Source: Prototheca cutis
Lineage: Eukaryota > Chlorophyta > Trebouxiophyceae > Chlorellales > Chlorellaceae
Assembly: GCA_002897115.2 (NCBI GenBank)
Contig: BCIH01000001.1
Location: forward strand, 611,010 to 675,009
Reading direction: 5' to 3'
DNA: 64,000 bases
Position numbers and translations under genes: made by a program. The first letter of the stretch is position 1. Every line of letters starts with the position of its first letter. Shown in pieces: positions 22,395 through 33,621 of this stretch. The notes beneath the pieces were generated by a model. It was not told the origin of the DNA, did not search any database, and saw nothing but the letters and a program-made list of their open reading frames with translations.

Positions 22395-22592
22395 TCAAAA
22401 GCCGGCGGCCTTTTTGCCGGTCAGGACCAGTCTCTCCCCCAGGTGGCGGGTGTTCCGCGCGGCGTTGACGTCGCAGTTCCACACCATGCCACACCTCTGG
22501 CATTTGAGGATAGCGTACTTGTTCCGGGCGGTGTTGCTGTTTGGATTATGTGCAGGCTGCCGCTGGATGGGGCCATTGTCAACCGCGGGGCA
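22395..22592 (-). pseudogene. TnpB/Fanzor-type C-terminal zinc-ribbon fragment
   Basis: The minus strand is open from 22592 to a TGA at 22397-22395 (65 codons). It reads KYAILKCQRCGMVW, then NCDVNAARNTRHLGERL. C-x2-CG followed by the (N/D)RDVNAARN signature is the diagnostic C-terminus of TnpB and of its eukaryotic relatives, the Fanzors; here the Arg of RDVNAA is Cys while the Asp is kept. TnpB and Fanzor are RNA-guided RuvC nucleases tied to transposons. The upstream minus strand hits a stop at 22595-22593 and the next ~500 bases contain several N and no clear RuvC-I or RuvC-II motif, so I see only the last part, either a relic or the final exon of a gene whose other exons I could not trace. 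Confidence 0.6.
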
Positions 22593-23136
22593 TCACGTCC
22601 ACCGGCCTCGCCCCGGCCTGGAGCACCTGTTGCGCTTGATGCCGGCGTNCCNNCTGGGTGGGTGTCTTCTCTNCCGNCCCCCGCCGCATCGTGAAGGCAT
22701 GCCTCTTGCGCGTGCTTGACAACCTCAACGCCGCCCCCGGGGTGCTCATCCCAGGGCAGCCGCCGGTGCAGCCCTCCCTTCGAGGTCGTCCTCATGCGGC
22801 AGCAGTGTGTCGTGCGGGGTGGCCCGGTGCCGACTGGGGGCCTGTCCGGGGCCCTGCACCAGCCGGCGCATCGACCAGACTGATACAGTGGCTGCATTAT
22901 CCATCCCCGTGGTCCGCTTCAATGCAGGACGAGGAGAAGGTGTTTTTTGACTACGGACGTCAACTGGCACCAGCCACCCACAGGTCCTCAGCCCGCCGAT
23001 GAAGCCCAGCACATGGACGACTGGCCCGATCTGAGCCAGGAAGCGGCAGCGTCGGCCCAACCTCTGTTACGCTGAGCAGGGTACACCATGAGACCTCCAT
23101 GGTGCCAGATCCCGGCAGGCTGCTGTGGACAGCCAG

Positions 23137-23551
23137 CTGGCCTTGCTGACCCCGAGCGGGGAACCCCAACGTGGGGACGATGCTGGACCTTCAACCCTGA
23201 CCCCTCGCCACCCCTGACAGACTTTGTCATCAACGGCATCGTGCAGCGTTTTATGCTAAAGCACCCAGGCACACCGAAGTATGACCTTCTTCGATTCACT
23301 CGAGGAGTGCTAAGCACCCGTTCCCCGGAATGCATCGACAAGTAAGCAACAGGGCTGGAAGAAGAAGGGCTCTGGGCTGAAATGCCTCTCAACTCAGGCT
23401 CTGGATCCAAGAAGCAGAAGATCGGGTGGCTGGAACTCTCAGTCGCCAGAAGTACAAGCGGAGGACCACAGCGAGGCCAGATGCAGGTGCAGAGGCCCAG
23501 AAAACGGTGGCCACGACATTGCCTGTTGTTGAACTTGAATCTGATCCCTAG
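23137..23551 (+). CDS. Unidentified protein, 3' exons
   Basis: The last two exons are well supported: 23221-23341 and 23398-23551, phase-matched, ending at TAG 23549-23551 with TGTAA at 23631. They encode FVINGIVQRFMLKHPGTP, YDLLRFTRGVLSTRSPECID and LWIQEAEDRVAGTLSRQKYK. An exon about 23137-23180 (QLALLTPSGEPQ) fits by phase, and a further one near 22927-22980 (DEEKVFFDYGRQLAP) looks coding. I do not recognise the family. The short helical, charged C-terminus gives no functional clue, and the 5' end is unresolved. Confidence 0.45.
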
Positions 23552-24578
23552 ATAGATTGACCTGTCTTTGTCTGCGCAGTACTCCCCTTGATTCGACAAA
23601 ACAATGGGCAATTTAATGATGGTATGGAGGTGTAAGACGAGATTTTCTTCTGAAATCAGCCCACACAGCACCTGCTCTGGGGCCCAACCAGGTGTAAGAC
23701 CTTTTGGCGCTTGCTGGCGGCGCGTTTGAAGAGTGCCATGGGCCGCCGAACGAGAAACCGCAGAGACACAACTCCCATCTGCACTCTCAATCCTTTCATT
23801 ATCTTGATTTATGGGGTTGACAGGCGTTGCAGGGGGCCTACAAGCGCGGCTTGGTGGCCCCGTCCCCCGCAGCTGCGCAGCCCCCAAACGTCGAAGGGCG
23901 ATTGCCCACGAACGCACTCCTTCCTGGGCCCGCTCTGTTCTGAGACTGGACTTTTGGTGCGGAATAAACGTCATCGTGCAGTCGCACAAGGGGATGTTCG
24001 CACGGATGCTGCACGGGAGGGCCTGGAGGGGATTGTCGAATACTGTGCAATTCAATTCAATTTTCATTCATTCACGGTAGAATGAGCGGACCCCCGAAAA
24101 ATTTCAACTTACTGGCATGGGAACGCATTGATGATGCATGCCTGCTCACCGAGAGGAGACATACGCCCTCATCGAAAACACTGCGCATAGTATAGGAAGT
24201 TATTTTGTTATGCCATTGCGGTTGCTCGCACCTCTGCTGTCGCCGATGGGTCGGGGAGCCCGCTCCCACTGAGCCATCCGCCCGCACCAGGGATACGCAT
24301 GGCCGGGGGTGCATCGGCATGACATGGAATGGCACAGCTACAAGTGATCAAGGGCGCACATGGCGTCAACAAGGTTTATTGCGCATCCACTCCAACAGAT
24401 AAGGTTCGAATGAGGTTTTGATTGTCTCGGCTTGGGGATTATGGGGAGGCGCTGGGCTGCATTGGTTTGTAGGGTCTGCGGGCTGGGCATCGTAACTGCT
24501 GCAGGGTCCCAGCGTGCAAACACATTACTTCTTCACGCGTAGACCCAAAACGTCGTTGGTACGTCCCTGAAAGTGCAG
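23552..24578. other. Spacer between two same-strand genes
   Basis: TGTAA occurs at 23631-23635 and again near 23693, fitting the 3' end of the upstream gene. The first exon of the C2orf69-like gene must lie in the second half, but I could not fix it. Confidence 0.4.
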
Positions 24579-24840
24579 GAGGCGCTGGTATTCTTCCCTG
24601 GGGACCAGGTCCACCAGCATGGTTTGGACGACGAGATCCTGGCCCTTCAGAAGCCCCAGCATCTGTGCCAGCTCCTGGCACGGCAATATCCAGGCATATC
24701 CGTGTACCTGTGCGTGGTCAGGAATGCCTATTGTGTATGGCTCCCTGAACATGGCAATTTGGAGAACCTCCTGTGGCACAGCACGTCATTTCAGGCACGT
24801 CATGCTTGTGGCCACTCACGACCTGAGCCACTGCCCAGAG

Positions 24841-24885
<45 letters not shown>

Positions 24886-25628
24886 GCAGCATCGAACCTT
24901 CCCGGAGGGAAGCGGGTGCGGCTTGTTACGAGAATTTTTGCCAACAGCTGACTCTGACTGGCGAGCCGTTGGGGTATGGCACCCAGGGCTTCAAAGCCCT
25001 GGGCCAGCTGCGCTCGCTGCTGATACAGGCTGGCTGCAAAATGGTGCAGCCGCTGCGTGTCATGGGGTTTAGCAAGGGCGGCATTGTGCTCAACCAGGTG
25101 GGATCTGCCGAATGGGGGAAAACAAGCTCGGTTGGCAGGAGGTCGTATGCACAAGGGAGCACATGCACTTCAAAACCCCCCCCCCAAAAAAAGGTCTTGG
25201 CGGAGCTTGCCGCACTTGTGGACCGACAACCGCAGCCTGCTGGGGATCCTGACACAGCCAAACTGTTAACGTTTGCGGACGCCATGTCATCAGTGGACTA
25301 TGTGGACGTCGGGCTCAACTGCCGGGGGGCATTTTTCACCGACCCCGGTGCCTTTGAACGTGGGCTGGGCCCCTGGGCCGCGGCTCATCCTTTGTTCAGC
25401 TTGCACGTCCACACCACGCCCCGGACAGTGGGCTGCAGGGCACGACCCTGGGTCGAAGCTGAGCGTGCCCGCATGATTGGAATGGCTAGAGAAGCCGGCA
25501 TCCCAGTGCGGGAGGTTGAGCATTTCGCAGGACAGAGGGGGGACCTCCTCCATCTGCATTTCATGGTCCTGCACGAACTTGGCGAATGTATTGACTCCTG
25601 CACGAGCTCAGCGCCTAGGACTGCATGA
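24579..25628 (+). CDS. C2orf69 (UPF0565) family protein, 5' end incomplete
   Basis: Three exons (24579-24703, 24890-25097, 25194-25628) join in phase to 255 residues. Family marks in order: ALVFFPGDQV, the IEPSRR segment created by the first splice, CYENFCQQLTLTGEP, a VMGFSKGGIVLNQ lipase-like nucleophile elbow, VDVGLNCRGAFFTDP, and SLHVHTTPRTVGCRARPWVEAE. In animals C2orf69 is a mitochondrial protein with an alpha/beta-hydrolase-like fold; its substrate is not settled. An in-frame TAG just upstream means the first exon lies further 5'. The first listed intron contains C35 followed by A10 directly before its acceptor. A same-length minus-strand ORF here is an antisense shadow. Confidence 0.82.
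24841..24885. repeat. C35A10 tract at an acceptor site
   Basis: A pure C run followed by ten A ends four bases before the acceptor AG at 24888-24889 of the C2orf69-like gene, replacing the usual T/C polypyrimidine tract. Confidence 0.95.
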
Positions 25629-25860
25629 TGACTCATCANGACATGCCTAACTGAGGTTTGTACAGCTCAAGGAAAAACAGCAAAAGGATCGGTCAATAGT
25701 GCTTGATTGCTGATACGACGGTCATTCTATCGCTCGGTGGGCGGGAGAGGGGTTGGCTGGCCCGCCGTTCCTTTTGTTGTGGGTCCAGCCAGGCCCCTTC
25801 ACAGCAGCTCCCGCTGCATGGCTGCGGCCTCTTCATCGGTAGTCTGGANCCCCCCGCCTC

Positions 25861-27584
25861 TCAGCTGACGAGCATGTCCATGCCGTTGACGGGCCCGACG
25901 GGGATGACGGTGGGGTGGGTCTCCCCCTGCCGTGCGGCATCCACGGGCGTAAAGGTGAATTCGCGGAGGAGGCTGCCCAGCACGACGCGGGCTTCAAGCA
26001 GGGCAAAGGTCTGGCCCAGGCAGTTGCGTGGTCCCTGGACAAAGGCCATGAACATGTAGGGCCGAATGTCCTCATCAAACTGGTCATATTCGCCCCCCGG
26101 CATGAAGCGTGCCGGGTCCCAGCGCAGCGGGTCTTTGTACTGGTGGTGCAGGCGCTGCAGGTGCATGATGATCCACGACCCAGCGGGCAGGTCATGGCCG
26201 CACAGCGTGTCTGGCGCCACGAGGTTGCGTGTGACCACGGGTACGACGCTGTATTTCCGCAGACTCTCCTTGAGCGACGCCAGCGTGAAGGTCATGCCCT
26301 CCACCGCCGGCCGTGCGGGAGACACGCCCCTGCCCTCCAGCGCGCCCTCCGCCTCCCCCCGCACCTGTTCTCGCCGTTGGAAGTGGTTGTTAGCAGGGTG
26401 GTTGTTAGGGTCAGAGTTGTTGCCGGGATTGCTCGCGTGGCTGTTGCGGGGATTGCGATCGCCGTGCGCGACATGGGCGACGGTGACCGCGGTGCCTCGG
26501 GGGGGGGAGAGGCAGAAAATCCACACAAACATACATGAAAATCCCACAAAGCCCCGTGGCCACCGACCTTGGCCAGGAGCTTTGGCTCCAGGGAAAGCTC
26601 GTACAAGGTCCAGCACAGCATGGCGGCCGAAGTTTCGTGCCCTGCAAGCAGGAACGTCTTGATTTCGTAGCAGAGCTGCGTCTCCACGGCGTCGCTCCAC
26701 GGCTCACCGCCGGCTTCCACTGCAGCCAACACTTTATCGAGGATGTCTCCCGGTGGCGGCGTCTCGCCGCGGGCCAGAAATTCGGCCCGGGCCGCCCATC
26801 GCTCCCGGATGACGCCTGTGATGAAGGTGTTCAGCGCGGTCACGTTGCGGCGGTATGCGAGGACCAGTGGCGGCCAGAGGTGGCGCCACGGCTGCAGCAC
26901 GCGGCGATTAGACTCTTCCATCACGGGCAGGTACAGCGGCGGGAACACGCGGTCGCACTCCTCGGGCGGCAGACTCAGGATGGCCTCGCCGATGATCTGC
27001 AGCGTCAGCAGCCGGAACTCGGCCTCCATGTCCACGGGCGTTTGCGAGCCCTTGAATGTGCGCAGCTTCTCGGCCAGGCGCTCCACGGCGCGGGCTGCGA
27101 TTGGCAGGATGGCGTCCAGCATGTCGATGCGGAAGGCCGGGNCCATGAGCAGGCGCTGGCGCTGCCAGAGCTTGCCGTCCGACGTCACGAGCCCCGTGCC
27201 CAGAATGGACAGGAACTCGCGGTAGCTAAAGTCCGTGTCCTTGGTGTAGATGCGCTGCCGGGTCTGCACGATGCGCTTGATGGCCGCGGGGTCCTCCACC
27301 AGGACGCCCGTGCGCGTGCCCACGCGGAAGCGCGCGATGCCGGGGTACAGACCCAGCCAGTCGTACATCTGGCCCCAGGAGCTGCCGCGGGCAAGGGTCA
27401 GGGCGTGCCCAAACAGCGGCAGGCAGCCGGGGGCGCAGGGGATGGCGCGGGTGCGCCACCACACGCGAACCCACCGCGTGGCATCCAGCCACCGCCAGAT
27501 CACAAGCGCCAGGGCGGCGGCAGCAAGGGCACGCACCAGCGCCAGAGTCGACGGGCCGCCGGCGTCCAGCTTGATCGCGTCCAT
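25861..27584 (-). CDS. Cytochrome P450 monooxygenase
   Basis: Two exons (27584-26568 and 26364-25861) give 506 residues, a normal P450 length. A membrane anchor (ALVRALAAAALALVIW) lies at residues 16-32. Diagnostic residues are all present: I-helix AGHETSA at 314-320, ExxR as E372-S-L-R375, the PERF-like WDPARFMPG, and the haem loop FVQGPRNCLG with ligand Cys454. The enzyme should use a P450 reductase at the ER to hydroxylate a lipophilic substrate. The FxxGPRNCLGQ form and LLAGHETSA resemble the CYP4/CYP97-related clans, but the substrate cannot be told. One N falls in the C-helix region. The intron holds a degenerate GTTGTTAG-like repeat. The gene is divergent from TRAPPC5. Confidence 0.93.
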
Positions 27585-28230
27585 GGTAAAATAAATGTAC
27601 AGAGGAAAGCAGAAGATCAGTAGCTGACGGGGGGTACCAACGGAAATGTGGGGCTCGGCGCGGGGAACGGGCACTGGACCTGTGACAAACGCCCACACGC
27701 GCGGCTAGGCACGGGATCCTGGCGTCCACTATATACTCATCAAATTCAACTCGCAGAATGGAACGCCGCACAAGGGCAGGAGGACTGCATCAATTTAAAT
27801 TGGCCCCTGTCCTGTGGCAAGTTTGGGTACACGTCGACCACCACCCCAGGGTTGCCTGGTGTGGGCGGCCCAAGCTGGTCGTGGGGGAAGGGCCGATCGG
27901 CTAATCAAAACAACCCATCAAAAGCACCCGTCATTCCAGCATGNTCCGCCAGGCACACCGTCAATATAGCGGCATCTCATTAAATAGGCCTTATCTGCAC
28001 CTAGGTGTCGAGAATCGTAAAGGGAACACTCTGACGGGTGTTGTCTCAACCNCTCCTGCCAATCGTGCTCTCCCCTCCTCCGGCAGGGAGCAAGCCCATC
28101 CTGCCCAGCCCGCGCAGGATCGCGGAGCCGGCGTTCCGCTGATTCTCACTGCAACTTCTGGATTGGACAATCGATCAGAGGCGATACGCGATCGTGATCT
28201 GGGCCTGGCCCAGCCGGCGCAGTCTAGGGG
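27585..28230. promoter_or_regulatory. Divergent promoter region, P450 / TRAPPC5
   Basis: A 646-base gap between two start codons facing away from each other. It is AT-richer near 27720-27800 and around 27960-28010. No named element was identified. Confidence 0.5.
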
Positions 28231-29381
28231 ATGTTCGGTGGCCGCTCCCAGGCCGGCCCGGCCGATCGCTTCCCCGCCCGCGTCCGCAATGAGGTACCGG
28301 CAGGGGAAGGGCTTCCATGTCGTAAAAGCAGTAAAACCCGCGGGGATTGCACGCTCTGAGAGTGTCAACCACACCTATTCCACCATGCCCCAAGCAGGTC
28401 AGCTTGAGCAGCTTTGCATACCTGTTCAGCGAGCTTGTACAGTACTGCCAGGCCCGTGTGTCCAACATAGGCGAGTTGGAGCGCAGGTGCGTGGGGCTTG
28501 CGGGATGCGGAATGCGGTAGCAGGAGGGGGGCGGTATTGTTCATGTGCCTCGAGGGCACCGGCGTGGGCCACACTGCCATTCCCAAGAAGAACGAATGCA
28601 ATGCATGCGCTTCAAATAGGCCCAATGGTGCCAAACCGCTGTATTCACAGGCTAGACATTGTGGGCTACGGCGTCGGCATCCGGCTGTTGGAGCTCGGGT
28701 GTTTCAGGGATCGGGCGGGGCGCAGGGACCTCCATGTCCTGGATGCCCTGCGGTTCATCCACACACCGCTGTGGAAGAGTCTGTTTGGGCACGCGGCCCG
28801 GGACTTGGAGCAGAGCAACACGGTGCGGAGCTGTGTTGCCTGTTTGTGTGCGAGGGATGCTTGAGGTATTGCAGGGTGCAAGACCGAGCTGGGGCCCATG
28901 CAAGCGGCTCAATGCAATTCACAACCCCCCATCAGGCAGCCCCGATGAGACACACCCACGGTCACACACGCGCAGGCCGATGACGAGTACATGATATCGG
29001 ACGTGGACCTGTTTGTGACAAAATACATCAGCGTGCCAAAGGAGTTTGGGCAGCTGAACTGCGCGGCCTTTGTTGCCGGTATCATCCGGGGGGCGCTCCA
29101 TGGGGCCGGCTTTNCGGCAAGGCACGTNGGGAGGAGACTGTTTTCTGATGTNGTTCATGAACTTGGTGCTTGCNGAGATGTCCAGAAGCAAGCCTCGGGN
29201 GAGTGCTGCATATACTTCCCCAGCAAAATACCCCAAAAGCAGACGCCGAGCACCACTTCATTCCCGCAGGGTGACGGCACACAATGTTACTGTACCTGGC
29301 CAGTCCCAGGCCAAGACCACGTTTTTGATCAAGTTTGATCCCGCTGTGTTGCAGCGGGAGGGTCGGATTCCTACTGCGTAG
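28231..29381 (+). CDS. TRAPPC5: TRAPP complex subunit 5 (Trs31/Bet3 family)
   Basis: Five exons (28231-28293, 28398-28486, 28651-28822, 28976-29121, 29270-29381) join in phase to 193 residues, the usual size. The sequence follows TRAPPC5 throughout: VSLSSFAYLFSELVQY, VSNIGELERRLDIVGYGVG, ALRFIHTPLWKSLFG, DDEYMISDVDLFVTKYIS, LNCAAFVAGIIRGALHGAGF and TTFLIKFDPAVLQREGR. TRAPP tethers transport vesicles at the ER-Golgi boundary and activates Ypt1/Rab1. The fourth intron uses a GC donor (GCAAG/GCACGT), the only choice that keeps the frame. TGTAA at 29416-29420 fits the poly(A) signal. Confidence 0.93.
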
Positions 29382-29629
29382 TCCCCAGCAGAGAGAGGTA
29401 CTGCAGGCGCCGCCTTGTAATCCCAGACCCTGCAGTCCCAATCCCCGCGGGACTCAGGACAGTCAGCGGGATTCTATGGCCGGGAGAGTCACGCGAANAC
29501 ATGCATGCGGCACCCAGCAACGGCCGGACTCACCCTCAAATTTTACATACAGCGCAAATTNTATANAGCCGGGCCGGGGCAGGCCGACCAGGTGGCCAGA
29601 CGAGCGGCGCTTGGCCGTCGGAGGTGCCC

Positions 29630-32400
29630 ATGGCCCACTCCCCGGCAGCGGGCGATGGCCCCGCCTTGAAGATTGAGCTCCCGCTCACCTACAGTCTGCA
29701 GAAATTGAATGCCCAACTTGTGAATGCAGGGTTCCAGCTCGACTGCTCGGAGCTGGGTCTCCCCGCCGGGGCCCTGGGGCCTGCTGGCAAGGGCGAGGGC
29801 GGGGGCCCCCTGGTGGNCGTCGCCAGCGACGCCGCAGCGGCTGCCAAGCACGCCTCCGCCGCACTGNTCGCNTTGTTGGAGANCCATCCCGCACATTCGG
29901 CTTGCGCCATGCTTGCCTCCGCGGCCCAGGCTGCTGCAGCGGCAACGCTGGCGCTGGTTGAAGGCGAGGACTTTGACCCAGAGCTTGATGATCCCAAGGG
30001 CGCAGAGGCAGACCTCGAGGGCTCTTGCTGCGCCACGTGCCATGAGCTCGGTGATGGGACCAGGTGTTCTGACANCGGATGCCCCGACAGTGCACCCTTT
30101 GCACCGCAGCTGGCCCGGTCCTGGGGCACCCTCCGCTGCGCCGCTGCGGGCACAGAAATCCTGTGCGCTTGGGACAAACATCCCAGATCCAGTGAGTAGA
30201 AGACCATTCAGAGGGTCAGATTGGTGGCTTGATTTGATTGCGAGGGCTCTTTCTTTTGGTCAGACCTGGGGGGACGACATGGGAAGAGGCACACCCCCTG
30301 TCGCTTAGGATGTCGCTCATGGCCTTGTCGCACTATGAGAACAGATTGCCAGGTCGGGCCTATGTGCTTGGGGGGGGGCGCGGGCGGGCAAATACAGTGT
30401 GTTCATGGCACCAAAATGNACGCATCCATGGCATGCAGACACTATCCGGCTGACGCGGGCTGATGTCAACGACGCTGAAGCCACNGCAATGCCGGCGCTG
30501 TGGCTGGAGTGCGCCGATGGTTCCGATGCCGATGCGCTGAAGCACTTGATGCACCACGTCTTCCATGCCGCGCACGTGCACCCTGCAAAGGACGCTGACG
30601 CTGCAAAGCCTGCCCCTGTTGCTGTCCNCGTTGCATCACCTGATGGCAGCAGCAGCACCCGTTTTCCCAATGAGGAAGAGGACGAACACAGGGGCAGCAA
30701 CCTGGGAGAGCACGGTGCAGTGGCGTTGCCGGGTACCGCACTGCACCCCCCGGGCTCTAAACCCGCCGCACTGCGCCCACTGTGCCTCCGGTCGCTACCG
30801 GCGCCGCAAAATGCCTGGCGTGACATTCTGGGTGGCGCCCCCGAGCTTCAGGCCGTGTTGGACACGCTTCCAGAGGACATGCCCGTGCTGCTGAGCTGGA
30901 ACGCCGACTGGATCCCTGCCTGCGCCGAGGCGGAGGCCGCGCTGCGCGAGGCGCTGCCACCAGGCGCCGCGATGCTGCTGCGGCTGTCGGTGGAGGGCAC
31001 GGCGGCCAACCGTGCGCTGGCACTGAAGCGCGTGGCGGCACTGCCTCAGAGCCGCAAGCCGGGCTCAAAGCTGGTGCTCAAGTCTGGCAAGTCCTTTCCG
31101 GCACTGACGGTGCTCAGCGCCCCAGAGATGCAGGGTGAGACCTTTGAAGGGGCCGCCGCGCCGCGGGCCGCGCTCCAGGCCGCCCGCGATGTGGCTGAGG
31201 CCCGACTCCGGGTGTTGGTTTCGAGTGCTTGCGTGGAGGATGGGTCTGTGGCCATCGCTGCACCAACCACCCAGCTTCAGAAGGCCCCAGACGCGAGGGC
31301 GCTGTTGGATGCCGCTCGGCACCCGGAGCCCTTGGTGCCAACGCTCCTGGTCTGGGACGAATCTGGCGAAGTACCATTGGCTCAGATTTCCGAGGCTGTG
31401 CGAGGTGCGTGCGATGTTTGACTGTTCAAGGGCCCGTGCGCTTGATGTGTCTGTGCATGGGCTGTGGTTCGTGCATGGCAGCACGCGATTTTCCAGAGCT
31501 CAGAGAGCCAGAGTTTTTGTCAAGCACACATTGCAACCAGTCCGTGCCGGCATTCCGGCTCCCTTCACCCCCCATACACAGGTGCCGTGAGGGTGGCCCA
31601 CCTAGGCACCGGCATGGCGGCGGCAGCAGAGCTACGGCTCGCATGTGGTTGCGGGGTGATGCCTGCGGTGGCCTTGGTTGTGGGGGACGTNGTCGTGGCC
31701 CGGGCAGAGGGTCCCGCNGCACGGTCGCCTTGGCACGTGCTGGCCAGGTGCACTCTGGCGCTGCAGTACGCCCTGGAGGGATGTGATGCCGGGGACGAAG
31801 GCCAGTCCGAGGACGCATGCAGCGACTGCTCGGAGCACTNGCATGTCCACGAAGATGTCAACCACGGAACCACGAGTGTCCTGGACGCTCCTGGAGCTTC
31901 CACAAGCTTGTCTAGCACTACCGGGCTTGCTGGCACTGCCAATCAGACTGGCATCACCACAAGTGGCGCATCGATATTTGACCCGCCCGACCCCAAGCTC
32001 GCCAAGCCGGGGTACACCAAGCGCCTGCCCAACGGACAGACCGTGCACTACTATCCAAAGATGCCCTGCCTCAGGTGGGTCTGGTTTTCTTGGGGAGTCA
32101 GACTGGGTTTCGACAGGTTATGCTGGTGCCTGGGGCGTGTCACGGCGCACCTGCAAGGTGCAGGATACCCCCAAGCATACGATAGCACCCTGCATCCCTG
32201 CCCGCTGCAGGTGTGGGTGCCCTTGGTGGAGCTCGGACGATTGGGACGCCAAGTGCATCCGCTGCGGGTGGAACTGTGAGACGACGGGGTACGACGACGA
32301 TTCCCAGCCCCTGCCCAAGTACAAGAAGAAGTGGGAGGGATTTGTGGCGCAGATAAACGCGGGAAAGACCCCGGCCTGGCCTCAGAAGGCTCATGGCTGA
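29630..32400 (+). CDS. Unidentified 736-aa protein with thioredoxin-like stretches and a C-terminal zinc ribbon
   Basis: Four exons in matching phase (29630-30191, 30439-31404, 31582-32074, 32211-32400). I cannot name the family. Visible parts: N-terminal TYSLQKLNAQLVNAGFQLDC; two Cys pairs near residues 140-155 (CCATCHELGDGTRCSD); a thioredoxin-like stretch around 355-400 (VLLSWNADW..C, one Cys only); a second one around 520-550 (VRVAHLGTG, then GVMPAVALVVGDVVVARAEG, like the cis-Pro half of thioredoxin); and a C-terminal C-x2-CGCPWW...CIRCGW ribbon formed across the last splice, after a KPGYTKRLPNGQTVHYYPKM block. No single family is known to me with this order. Several N bases occur. Confidence 0.6.
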
Positions 32401-32769
32401 CTGCAGGGAAGGCCAGATGCAGCATGAACATGCAGGNCCCACAGCGTCAAGCCATGCCTGATTAATCCTTTCATTTGCCCATGTTTCGGTTGAGAGAGGT
32501 GTAAACTGTGAACAGNTTGTTTTGGATGGTGGGAAGTAGGCAGAGACCGTCTTAGGTGTGTCTTGGTTGGGAGGACCTGGGGAAGACGTTCCTTCTCTGA
32601 TACCCGTGGGCCGACTGGCGCCCCGTGGGTAAGGCGCGGGTTTTGGCGGGAAATCTGCTCCATGCCCACTCCCGCCGGCCCCGAGCTCCCAGGCCCGGTA
32701 GTTTTCTCGGGCNCGCCACACCTGGCTCTGCCTCTTTCAACATTTGGGGGGAGCGATAAGCTAGTAGCA
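32401..32769. promoter_or_regulatory. Spacer before the uL23 gene
   Basis: About 370 bases without ORFs of note. It should hold the promoter of the ribosomal protein gene; no clear element was identified. Confidence 0.4.
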
Positions 32770-33621
32770 ATGGCTCCAGGTGTGGCGCAGTGTGTGGCGT
32801 TNTAGGGCGGTGCCTGTCGCCATGCGAGCCAGCGATGGAGCTCGGGCCCCCCGCGACAGGGCTCCCGGGGCATGCCCCACGCTGGGCGAGGCGGGAACGG
32901 ACCCCCNTTGGTGCTCTGGAGTGCCTGGATGCGTGTGATGAACGCGTGGACCCAGCAGCAGCTCAGTACTGGCGGTCCCGGTGCCCCGTGCAGGTGACAA
33001 GTCGAAGGCCGTCAAGGCCTTGAAGGCCGTGAAGAAGAGCCAGTGGAAGAAGACGAGGAAGCCCCGCTACTCGACCACCTTCCGCCTGCCCAAGACGCTG
33101 AAGCGCGACAGGAAGCCCCTGTACCCGCGGACCAGGTGCGTGGGTTTTGTGGCTGGGTCGGGGCCCCCTCCCCTGGAGCAGTGGTTAGGATTGGCTGGTT
33201 GGGATTGGCTGGGCTGTGGAGGGAGCTTGGGTGTGGGGTGCTGCAACCCCTGGCCGAACGTGGCGGTCTCGTTTTGGGGAATGGAAAACGACTGAAGCAC
33301 GGAGCATAACCTCGTTGCTCCCCGCCGCCTCTGTCGTGCAGCGCCCCCGGCCAGCAGAAGCTGGACAGCTATGCTGTGATCAAGTACCCGCTGACCACGG
33401 AGTCTGCCATGAAGAAGATCGAGGACCACAACACGCTGACCTTCATCGTGGACCTGCGCTCCAACAAGAACACCATCAAGCAGGCGGTCGCCCGCCTGTA
33501 CGACATCAAGGCCCGCAAGATCAACACCCTGATCCGCCCTGATGGCCAGAAGAAGGCCTACGTCCGGCTGCTCCCCGACTACGACGCGTTGGAGATTGCC
33601 AACAAGATCGGCATCGTCTGA
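32770..33621 (+). CDS. RPL23A: Cytosolic ribosomal protein uL23 (L23A)
   Basis: Three exons (32770-32779, 32994-33135, 33342-33621) give 143 residues. The first exon is only 10 nt, MAP plus one base, and the splice yields [18 protein letters not shown]. The chain then matches eukaryotic L23[75 protein letters not shown] and [14 protein letters not shown]. The protein sits at the exit of the 60S peptide tunnel and is a docking site for SRP. Codon use is strongly biased to C/G endings, as in highly expressed algal genes. TGTAA follows at 33640-33644. Confidence 0.96.

Noticed and set aside
22988..24067. Minus-strand ORF of 359 codons
   Set aside because: No conserved motif. It runs antisense to the phase-matched plus-strand exons ending at 23551 that have a TGTAA signal after them, and it does not supply the missing RuvC motifs for the TnpB/Fanzor fragment.
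24405..24425. tRNA-like T-arm string GGTTCGAAT
   Set aside because: No matching stems or anticodon arm could be folded around it.
24525..24779. Minus-strand ORF that looks protein-like (VDLVPREEYQRLLHF)
   Set aside because: The plus strand encodes the C2orf69 FFPGD block in the same bases and splices in phase to the rest of that family, so the minus ORF is a shadow.
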